Under the pieces are notes generated by a model. It was given only the letters and a program-made list of their open reading frames with translations. It had not been told where the DNA came from and did not search any database. Shown here piece after piece: positions 5,995 through 13,010 of a stretch of 14,614 nucleotides of DNA. The stretch spans positions 16,330 through 30,943 of the forward strand of contig DCSW01000023.1 in NCBI GenBank assembly GCA_002325825.1, read 5' to 3'. Source of the stretch: Collimonas sp. UBA1456. GTDB taxonomy: Bacteria > Pseudomonadota > Gammaproteobacteria > Burkholderiales > Burkholderiaceae_D. The translations under genes and the position numbers were made by a program. Every line of letters begins with the position of its first letter. The stretch's first letter is position 1.

Positions 5995-6493
5995 ATGCAT
6001 GCCAATTTCTATATTCTGTTCGCATCATGCTTCCCAGCTGATCGACCGGCCTGCTGCATTAAAACGCACGATTCCGAGGTACCACACCTGGGGCGATATC
6101 GAGCGGGCCTCAGCCAGAGTCGCCAATCTACTCGGCAGCCTGAATCTTTTGAGCGGCGCACGCATTGCAGTTCAGGTAAAAAATCGCCTGGAGACTTGAT
6201 CCTGTATCTAGTGACATTGCGTGCCGACTTTGTCTAACTACCGTTTAATAATATCCCTTACCTCAGCGCCGAAATCGACTATTTCATTGCTGACGCAGAA
6301 GCGGCAGTGTTCGTTTGTTCGCCGAAAAATTTCGGCTGGGTGACGCAGATTGCATTCAAGGCCGTGATCCGAGATTTATTCACGCTGGATGAGATCGACA
6401 AAGCTCTACTTACGGAAGGAATTCAGGGTCGCCGCTGGGAGGGCGCCATGCATCATCCAGAACAATTCGAGACCGTTGATAAGACCACAGGCT
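5995..6493 (+). pseudogene. matB: Malonyl-CoA synthetase (MatB-like), 5' half
   Basis: Starting at the ATG at 5995, MHANFYILFASCFPADRPAC then CIKTHDSE is the N-terminus of a malonate-CoA ligase. After a frameshift YHTWGDIERASARVANLLGS follows, then GARIAVQVK, another shift to GDLILYLVTLRADFV, a stop at about 6236, then AEIDYFIADAEAAVFVCSPK, NFGWVTQIAFKA, FTLDEIDKALL and HHPEQFETVDKTTG. This stops just before the place where YTSGTTG should come; that motif begins the separate fragment at 710-1564. Both pieces carry ACAGGCT at the break (6487-6493 and 707-713). The pieces are complementary and do not overlap, which suggests one original gene split by an IS insertion and a later rearrangement. 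It lies 57 nt after lgt on the same strand, which may be its native place. Confidence 0.82.
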
Positions 6494-6737
6494 AGGATTA
6501 GTACACTTTTAATGCACTATTCACGGCCGGTCCAAGTGCGCTTTCCTGTACATTGGTCACGCGGCTTTTATAATTTGTTGTCAGAAATCATGAGTCGTCA
6601 ATAAATTAATTAACTTAATACAACTATACTATTCCCGGCTACGTTGTCATTTTACCTCTATTCAATTCGGTCGATTCCCGCAAAGAGAAAAACCTTGGCA
6701 ATCTGCTTGAAGGATTTTCTGCTCCGCTCACCAGCAA
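6494..6737. other. Spacer, nothing recognised
   Basis: After the matB-like 5' half the sequence is AT-rich (TTAATTAATT near 6605-6615) with no motif-bearing frame. If the gene was split by an IS21-type element, its other end should have been at 6490-6494, but no IS sequence is visible here. Confidence 0.4.
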
Positions 6738-7340
6738 TTATTTTTTGCTCAGACCACCGAGCACACCGTTCAGCAATCCGCCGATTTTGCCACCTGTCGC
6801 CGAACCACCACGCGGTCGTCACGGGGGACAATGGGCCGTTGCCGACAGAGCTGTTCAAATCGCCAAGTACGCCAGTTACCGAAGCCAGTGCACCGCCCCG
6901 ACTATACCCCTTAGGCCGATAGATGCACTGCTAACAACACCAACCATTGGCGCCGGTGGACCGGCAAGTGCGCCAAACAACGTATTGTCGAGCGGCTGTA
7001 ACAAGCCGCCAGTCTTGCCAACGCTTTGCATCGTGGCGCCAACCTGGGCCACCGCGGTGCCAGCACTCGCTGTGGTAACTCCGACCGGATTCTGCACCGA
7101 TCCGATCTGACTCAGCCCATTATTCACCATGCCCGTCAGGTCTGATTTGGTATTAGAATTCAACAGCGGCACTTGGCCGATAATTGTGTTGCCAGAGCCG
7201 CCTAATACAGTGCTGACGCTCGCTACCGTGTTGTCGGCGCTTGAACCAGGTTGCCGGATGAAACCGTAGGCGTGGTGCCGGTGCCGGCGCTAGCGAGCAA
7301 CCCGCCGTAGCCGCCGAGCAATGCCCTCAGTAACATGTAT
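6738..7340 (-). pseudogene. Collagen-like / Gly-Val-Ala-rich surface protein, degraded
   Basis: The minus strand encodes low-complexity sequence in alternating frames. LLGGYGGLLASAGTGTTPTV leads by a frameshift near 7225 to ADNTVASVSTVLGGSGNTII, then GQVPLLNSNTKSDLTGMVNN, GLSQIGSVQNPVGVTTASAG, GGLLQPLDNTLFGALAGP, a shift near 6885 to ALASVTGVLGDLNSSVGNGP and a last shift to GGSATGGKIGGLLNGVLGGL then SKK and TAA at 6738-6740. This style, with LL-GG-LG tails and repeated valine/threonine-rich units, matches the large collagen-like or 'triple helix repeat' proteins of Oxalobacteraceae, thought to be exported or surface exposed. At least three frameshifts are visible and the N-terminus is unclear, so the 7340 end is approximate. 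Confidence 0.6.
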
Positions 7341-7629
7341 GCTGCGAAGATTCTGTTTTTTGCAATGGCTTTATGAGCTATCTTCCGTTGTAATTGAATC
7401 TGATAACAGCGCTGTATCAGGTTGATTTGGAAAGAGTATGTCAGTCGAAAAAGCCGCTGGAACGGCCTATTCAGAGCCTCAATGGATATCACAAAAACTA
7501 TATAAAATCTTTAAGAATAACTGCCATAGAAAATTATCAATAAAATACCCTTACCATAACCCTTGTACACCTTCGATCCAGCTCACACAAACGCCTATAA
7601 TGAGCGCTCTCGTTATTGACATTATTAAC
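7341..7629. other. AT-rich spacer between diverging remnants
   Basis: The region between the collagen-like remnant (minus) and the nucleotidase pseudogene (plus) would have held both promoters. Short frames on either strand lack motifs. Sequence from 7490 to 7560 is markedly AT-rich. Confidence 0.4.
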
Positions 7630-8568
7630 ATGAAGACTATCAAACATGTCCCCCAATCCCTAGATAATCTGCTGGTCATAGGTATATCGTAGAGCGGGAT
7701 TTTCGATCTGGGAGCGGAAGAGGCGATCTTCCGTACGCAAGGACTGGAAGCGTATCGCCGTCATCAACCGATCAATGAAAACCAGATTTTCAAAACCAGC
7801 GCCGGCTTTACGCTGGTAAGAGAGTTGCTGAAGTCGAACCTACTGATGCCTGGCCGGCGCTTTGTCGCAGTGGTGGTCATGTCGCGTAATTCGCAATTCC
7901 AGCGAGACTCCAATGCGCATTTTAAATTCGATTACCCACTACGATTTCGATATCATGTGCGCGATGTTGTTCGGCGGTGTTTCGTTGGCACCGTATCTGC
8001 AGGCGTTCAATGTCAGCCTGTTCCTGCATGAAGACGATGTACAAGCGGCCGTAAATGTCGGCTCGGTGGCAGCATTGCTGTACCAGAAGCCATATAATGT
8101 GAGATCGGAACTGGATCAGATCTGCATTGCCTTCGATAGCGGTGCAGTGATTTTTTCGGATGAGTCGGAGCGGATCTACTTTAACGAAGGCATCGAGGGC
8201 TTTGAAAAAAAGCGAGCAAGAGATCGCCATACTGCCGTTACCGCGCGGTCCTTTCGCGCATCTGCTGATTGCGCTGTCGTATATCCAGAACAATTTGAAG
8301 AATCTCGACGGCCGTGCCGCACCGTGCTGGTAACAACGCGCTCGTCACCAGCACCAGAACGGGTGATTCGTATTTTGCGCGCTTGGAACGTCGCCATCGA
8401 TGAAACCTTCTTCATGGGCGGCGGCGTCAAATCCGATGTGCTAGCGGAGCTTTCAATCCGCACATGTTTTTCGACGATCAGCGTGGTCATTGCGACCGTG
8501 CCACCAGCCGCGTGCAAACCGATAGGGTACCGATTAAGCATCTCGATGAGTTGGATAAATCGTCATAA
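7630..8568 (+). pseudogene. 5'-nucleotidase (cytosolic cN-I type, PF06189), frameshifted
   Basis: From the ATG at 7630: MKTIKHVPQSLDNLLVIGIS, an in-frame TAG, IFDLGAEEAIFRTQGLEAYR, KTSAGFTLVRELLKSN, LLMPGRRFVAVVVMSRNS. A frameshift near 7905 leads to MRILNSITHYDFDIMCAMLF, GGVSLAPYLQAFNVSLFLHE and DDVQAAVNVGSVAALLYQKP, then IAFDSGAVIFSDESERIYFN. Further shifts follow, with ILPLPRGPFAHLLIALSYIQ in one frame, TVLVTTRSSPAPERVIRILR then AWNVAIDETFFMGGGVKSDV in another, and PHMFFDDQRGH before TAA at 8566-8568. The order and motifs match the PF06189 5'-nucleotidases, about 310 residues, which hydrolyse nucleoside 5'-monophosphates. At least one stop and three frameshifts make it a pseudogene, although nearly the full length can be traced. 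It converges on the acyl-CoA ligase pseudogene with an 18-nt gap. Confidence 0.85.
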
Positions 8569-8586
8569 CGCGCGCTGCTTGTGATC

Positions 8587-10093
8587 TCAGACAGTAGACG
8601 AGACATAACCATTGAATTGCTCGCGCAGCTTTTTCTTCAACAGCTTGCCGGTGGCGCTTATCGGTATGGCATCGACAAATGCCACATCGTCTGGCGTCCA
8701 TCACTTGGCAATTTTGTCTTCAAAAAATTTCAACAGCTCGCTAGGGCTCACGTCCAGCCCTGGCTTCCTGATCATCAACAGTGGCCGCTCATCCCACTTC
8801 GGATGGAAGATACCAATGTAAGCCATCTACAGCGCCGGATGTGCCATCACGATATTTTTCAGATCGATACTGCTGATCCACTTGCCACACGACTTGATTA
8901 CATCCTTGCTGCGCTTGGTGATTTGCATATAGCTATCGACATCGATAATAGCGACGTCGCCGATCGGAAACCAATCGTCGCGAAGCACTTGGCCGCCTTC
9001 GTTCTTGAAGTAAGCATCGACCACCTATGGCCTACTTACTAGCAGATTGCCAAACATTTCGCCATCCCACGCCAGCGTCGTCTACGATGTTCATGTCGAC
9101 CTGTAAAATCGCATGTCCCTATTTTTGCAATAGCAATTCCTGTCGCTCCAGCGGTAAGCCAACGTGTTTGGTCTGAAGCGTGCATGTGGTGCTGAGCGTC
9201 GACAACTCGGTCATGCCCTAGGCATGCGCCATATCGCCACCGTAGTGCTACCACAGCGTTTTCATCATCGCCGGGGGGCAAGTCGGGCCGCCGATAATGG
9301 TGCGATTGAAACTGGAAAATTTCAGATCATTCTGTGCTCATATACTTGAGCAAACCGAGCCAGACGGTCAGCGACCCTGGCGACACCGTTATCTGTTCCT
9401 GTTCCAACAATTCACACAGCGATTTGCTATACAGGCACGGCCCAGGGAACACTATCTTGGTGCTGGTCAGCGGCACTGCATGCGGCAAGCCCGAGACATT
9501 AATGTGGAACATCGGCACTACCGGCATTACGGAATCGTGGATGGAGACGTTCATGCTGTTCGGCATGGTTGGATTGATACATAAGAATGCAGCAGCGTCG
9601 AACGATGCGAATACAGCGCACCTTGAGGGGGGGGTATCGGTGGTGCCGGAGGCGTAACATAAACTGGAGGCGGAATTCTCATCGAGCAAGGGCCATGCAT
9701 AATCGCCCGAATTGGCGGCCAGCAGTTCTTCATAGAACAGCAGATTGGGTAGTTTGCTATCCGGCGGCAGGTCCAATGGCAGAAAGCAGATATCAAATAG
9801 CGGGTATTGATTTTCGGCGTATTAAGATTCCATATGCTGATAGCTGTTCCAGGCCAGCGTCGCGACCCGCTCGTCCATGCCGATCCCTCCCCAGGGCGGC
9901 CAGCGCATTGGCCAGTTATCTCGCTCCGCAGTGACAATCTCTGTAAGTGTAACGGTGGATATCGCCATCAACCCGGCGCGAGACGATTCCATTGCTTTCG
10001 AAATGACGATCTGTGTGCTGGATAAATGCTTGAGATTAGCAACGACTGATCCATCATCTGGCCCGTCAACGGACTCTCCGTATATTGTGACAT
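8587..10093 (-). pseudogene. Medium/long-chain acyl-CoA synthetase (AMP-binding), multiply broken
   Basis: From the minus-strand ATG at 10093, 7 nt after a GGGAGA ribosome site: MSQYTESPLTGQMMDQSLLI then SSIY, the usual opening 'GLMMDMPLLISSL'. Frameshifts follow, with DIHRYTYRDCH, RVATLAWNSYQHMES, a deleted stretch, LFDICFLPLDLPPD, NLLFYEELLAANSGDYAWPL, ENSASSLCYASGTTD (A3 motif), LYSHRSTLLHSY, SVMPVVPMFHINVSGLPHAV, LLEQEQITVSPGSLTVWLGL, a large gap, DDWFPIGDVAIIDVDSYMQI, TKRSKDVIKSCGKWISSIDL, GIFHPKWDERPLL, PDDVAFVDAIPISATGKLLK and a TGA at 8587-8589. It resembles fatty-acyl-CoA ligases of about 540 residues that activate fatty acids for beta-oxidation. The catalytic GKLLK lysine region is kept, but IKSGGE is IKSCGK and the gene has many frame breaks. 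It is a different subfamily from the matB-like gene. Confidence 0.88.
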
Positions 10094-10207
10094 TGCATCT
10101 CCCGATGTTGAAATAACCGCGGTTTCCTCACCGCTTCAGTCAACGTATTATTTCCCATTGGCATTTACACTCTTTATCGATTCTACGGCGATTGCTCCGT
10201 CAAAAAC

Positions 10208-10255
10208 AAAAAAGCCCGGTCTCAACGCCCCTGATCTGTCGCTTAAACCGGGCCC
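10208..10255 (-). terminator. Rho-independent terminator of maeB
   Basis: On the minus strand GCCCGGTTT (10253-10245) pairs with ACCGGGC (10220-10214), with a loop of about 25 nt, followed by TTTTTTGTTTTTG. It lies about 28 nt after the maeB stop. The stem is GC-rich and the T-run clear; the long loop is unusual. Confidence 0.7.
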
Positions 10256-10280
10256 TACTTATTTTCTGCGTTGCGCGGAT

Positions 10281-12593
10281 TTAGCGCGCCGAGATCGCAT
10301 CCACCACGCACAAGGCGGTCATGTTGACGATCCGGCGCACTGTGGCCGAAGGCGTAAGGATATGCACTGGCTTGGCGCAGCCCAACAGGATCGGGCCAAC
10401 TGCGACGCCGTTACCACACGTATTCTTGAGCAGGTTATAGGCGATATTGGCGGCGTCGATGTTCGGCATCACCAGCAGGTTGGCGTCGCCCTTGAGCGAT
10501 GAATCGGGCATTAATTGACGGCGCAACTCGATGTTGAGGGCGGTATCGCCGTGCATCTCGCCGTCGACCTCCAGATCCGGCGCCATCTCCTTGATGATAG
10601 CCAGAGCGTTGCGCATTTTCAACGCTGAAGCGCTGTTGCTGGAGCCGTAGTTGGAATGCGACAGCAATGCGACACGCGGTTTAATGCCGAAGCGCTGCAT
10701 CTCTTCCGCCGCCAGAATCGTGATCTCGGCCAGTTGCTCAGCAGTCGGCTCTTCGTTGACGTGGGTATCAACCAATACCAATTGACGCTCAGTTAAGATC
10801 AACGCATTCATCGCAGCGTAAACATTGACGCTTTCGCGACGGCCCAGTACCTTGTCTATGTAGTTCAAGTGCAGATTGGTGGTGCCGTAGGTGCCGCAGA
10901 TCATGCCGTCGGCATGGCACTTGTGAATCGCCATCGAACCGATAAGCGTGTGGCGGCGACGCATTTCTAGTTTGGCGTACTGCTCGGTCACGCCCTGGCG
11001 CTTGGTCATCGCCAGGAAAGTCTGCCAATAATCGCGATAGCGTTCGTCGAAATCCGGATTGATAACTTCGAAATCGACATTCATCTTCAAGCGTAAGCCG
11101 AAACGCTCAATGCGCTGCTGCAGCACGGCCGGACGGCCGATCAGGATCGGCCGCGCCAAGTTTTCGTCCACCACAACTTGCACGGCGCGCAGGACGCGCT
11201 CTTCCTCGCCCTCGGCGTAGACAATGCGCTTCTTGTTAGCCGGCGCCTTTTTGGCGATCTGGAATAACGGACGCATGAAAGTGCCGCTGCGGTAAACGAA
11301 TTGCTGCAGCTTGTCGATATAGGCTTCCATGTCCTGGATCGGACGGCTGGCGACACCAGAGGCGACCGCAGCCTTGGCCACTGCCGGCGCAATTTTGATC
11401 ATCAGGCGCGGATCGAACGGCTTTGGAATGATGTATTCAGGACCGAATGCCAGATTGGTTATGCCGTAGGTGGTGGCTACGATGTCCGACTGCTCGGCTT
11501 GCGCAAGCTCAGCAATCGCATGTACCACGGCGATTTCCATTTCGCGGGTAATTGTGGTAGCGCCACAATCGAGCGTGCCACGGAAGATATACGGGAAACA
11601 CAATACGTTGTTAACCTGGTTCGGATAATCCGAACGGCCGGTCGCCATCACAGCGTCGTCACGTACCGCCTTGACTTCTTCCGGTAGGATTTCCGGCCTC
11701 GGATTAGCCAACGCCAGCACCAACGGCCGCGGTGCCATCGCCTTAACCATGTCTTGCTTGAGCACGCCGCCGGCCGACAGGCCGAGAAAAATGTCGGCGC
11801 CCGGAATCAGTTCGGCCAGGGTGCGGGCATCGGTCCCGCGCGCAAAGCGTGCCTTGTCCGGATCCATCAATTCGACGCGGCCTTTGTAGACCAGGCCGGC
11901 CAGATCAGTGACGAAAATGTTTTCAATCGGGAAGCCAAGATCGACGATCAGGTCGAGGCAGGCCAGCGCAGCAGCGCCAGCGCCGGACACTACCAGCTTG
12001 CACCGCTTGATGTCCTTGCCGACTACTTTTAGGCCGTTCAGGATCGCCGCGCCGACAATGATAGCGGTGCCGTGTTGGTCGTCATGGAACACCGGAATCC
12101 TCATGCGATCGCGCAGCTTGCGTTCGATCTCGAAGCATTCCGGTGCCTTGATGTCTTCCAGGTTGATACCGCCGAAGGTCGGTTCCAGCGAGGCGATTAT
12201 GTCGCACAGCTTGTCTGGATCGTATTCATTGATTTCGATATCGAAGACGTCAATGCCGGCGAATTTCTTGAACAGTACACCCTTGCCTTCCATCACCGGT
12301 TTTGATGCCAGCGGTCCGATGTTGCCTAGGCCCAGCACGGCAGTGCCGTTAGTGATGACGGCAACCAAGTTGCCGCGCGTGGTGTAACGGGATGCGTTGG
12401 CTGGATCGGCGACGATTTCTTCGCAGGCAGCAGCGACGCCTGGGGAATAAGCCAACGCCAGATCGCGCTGGTTTGTCAATAATTTAGTTGGCGTTATGCT
12501 GATTTTTCCGGGTGTCGGAAACTCGTGATATTCAAGCGCAGCTTGACGCAATTGTTGACGGAGCTCTTCTTTTTTATCTACCATCGAATCCAT
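10281..12593 (-). CDS. maeB: NADP-dependent malic enzyme MaeB (malic enzyme-phosphotransacetylase fusion)
   Basis: 770 residues, intact. It oxidatively decarboxylates malate to pyruvate with NADP, in the cytosol. The N-terminal malic domain (about 20-150) has LALAYSPGVAAACEEI with the catalytic Tyr49, and VMEGKGVLFKKFAGIDVFDI with the likely catalytic Lys104. FHDDQHGTAIIVGAAILNGL (about 170-190) holds metal-binding aspartates, and VVSGAGAAALACLDLIVDLG is the Rossmann segment. From about 430 to the end is a phosphate acetyl/butyryltransferase-like domain (YAEGEEERVLRAVQVVVDEN, then GDANLLVMPNIDAANIAYNL and GPILLGCAKPVHIL), as in the E. coli protein of 759 residues, where it binds effectors such as acetyl-CoA rather than catalysing. 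The start could be Met1 or Met4 (12584); neither has a strong ribosome site. Its preservation beside a dead acyl-CoA ligase suggests selection for NADPH or pyruvate supply. Confidence 0.96.
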   Translation of the reverse strand: MDSMVDKKEELRQQLRQAALEYHEFPTPGKISITPTKLLTNQRDLALAYSPGVAAACEEIVADPANASRYTTRGNLVAVITNGTAVLGLGNIGPLASKPVMEGKGVLFKKFAGIDVFDIEINEYDPDKLCDIIASLEPTFGGINLEDIKAPECFEIERKLRDRMRIPVFHDDQHGTAIIVGAAILNGLKVVGKDIKRCKLVVSGAGAAALACLDLIVDLGFPIENIFVTDLAGLVYKGRVELMDPDKARFARGTDARTLAELIPGADIFLGLSAGGVLKQDMVKAMAPRPLVLALANPRPEILPEEVKAVRDDAVMATGRSDYPNQVNNVLCFPYIFRGTLDCGATTITREMEIAVVHAIAELAQAEQSDIVATTYGITNLAFGPEYIIPKPFDPRLMIKIAPAVAKAAVASGVASRPIQDMEAYIDKLQQFVYRSGTFMRPLFQIAKKAPANKKRIVYAEGEEERVLRAVQVVVDENLARPILIGRPAVLQQRIERFGLRLKMNVDFEVINPDFDERYRDYWQTFLAMTKRQGVTEQYAKLEMRRRHTLIGSMAIHKCHADGMICGTYGTTNLHLNYIDKVLGRRESVNVYAAMNALILTERQLVLVDTHVNEEPTAEQLAEITILAAEEMQRFGIKPRVALLSHSNYGSSNSASALKMRNALAIIKEMAPDLEVDGEMHGDTALNIELRRQLMPDSSLKGDANLLVMPNIDAANIAYNLLKNTCGNGVAVGPILLGCAKPVHILTPSATVRRIVNMTALCVVDAISAR

Positions 12594-12632
12594 ATGCGTT
12601 TGTCCACACAGTGTAACAATTTAAATTCCATG

Positions 12633-12641
12633 ATTTTATCA
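12633..12641 (-). promoter_or_regulatory. Possible extended -10 element upstream of maeB
   Basis: Minus-strand TGATAAAAT resembles an extended -10 (TGnTATAAT) about 40 nt before the maeB start. No good -35 is seen at 16-18 nt spacing. Weakly supported. Confidence 0.25.
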
Positions 12642-12804
12642 GACTGGTTGCGCCAGACCATGTGAATTTCGCAGGTAAATATTGATTTCATATATTCTAT
12701 TAATTTATAAAAACTATTAAAATATAAAAATAAAAATTAGAAAACTATATAGATAATAAAAATAATCAATTTCCCATGTCGATTAATAAAATCCATTACT
12801 GGCG

Positions 12805-12930
12805 CTAGTGCCCCCACCGTAGCATGCCGTCCTCGCTGGCCGCTGGGAAACAGAAATCGATGACGAGCGGACTGTTTGCCATTTCTTCGATGCGCAAGGC
12901 GTGATGGTTAGATTTGGCGTTGCGCCGCAG
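12805..12930 (-). pseudogene. Possible coding remnant, family unknown
   Basis: The minus strand gives LRRNAKSNHHALRIEEMANS then PLVIDFCFPAASEDGMLRWG, H and TAG at 12805-12807. Composition and codon choice look protein-like compared with the AT-rich sequence next to it, and it has no start or ribosome site. I do not recognise the family. It may be the tail of a gene lost between recQ and maeB. Confidence 0.3.
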
Positions 12931-12935
12931 TTATG

Positions 12936-12959
12936 TCATTCCCGCATTCGCGGGAATGA
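12936..12959. repeat. REP/dRS3-like palindromic repeat
   Basis: TCATTCCCGC (12936-12945), loop ATTC, GCGGGAATGA (12950-12959): a perfect 10-bp inverted repeat. Its 20-bp core ATTCCCGCATTCGCGGGAAT fits the Neisseria dRS3 form ATTCCC-N8-GGGAAT, and similar dispersed repeats occur in other betaproteobacteria. There is no T-run on either side, so it is not a standard terminator, although it lies about 50 nt after the recQ stop and could stabilise the 3' end of that message. Only one copy is in this window. Confidence 0.65.
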
Positions 12960-13010
12960 TGGGGCGCATAGAAATAGACGATAAACGCCTCAATTGAACG
13001 GTATCAGATC

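Larger units (their letters stand above)
12594..13010. other. Long intergenic region between recQ and maeB
   Basis: About 417 nt. Bases 12670-12790 are extremely AT-rich, with runs such as AAAATATAAAAATAAAAATT. Bases 12805-12930 return to normal composition and hold a possible coding scrap on the minus strand. A 24-bp palindrome lies at 12936-12959. Both flanking genes are on the minus strand, so maeB must be transcribed from here or from the recQ side. Confidence 0.6.

Noticed and set aside
5437..6237. Long plus-strand open frame overlapping lgt
   Set aside because: Its first 180 codons are the shadow of lgt in another frame; only its tail from 5995 is real, as part of the matB 5' half.
7438..7692. 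84-codon plus-strand frame before the nucleotidase
   Set aside because: AT-rich and motif-free until it enters the nucleotidase N-terminus (MKTIKHVPQSLDNLLVIGIS), which is better started at 7630.
10158..12387. Several plus-strand open frames opposite maeB
   Set aside because: They are antisense shadows of an intact, well-conserved gene, with no ribosome sites or motifs.
12936..12959. Terminator for recQ
   Set aside because: The hairpin is perfect but no T-run follows on the minus strand, so a dispersed repeat is the better call.
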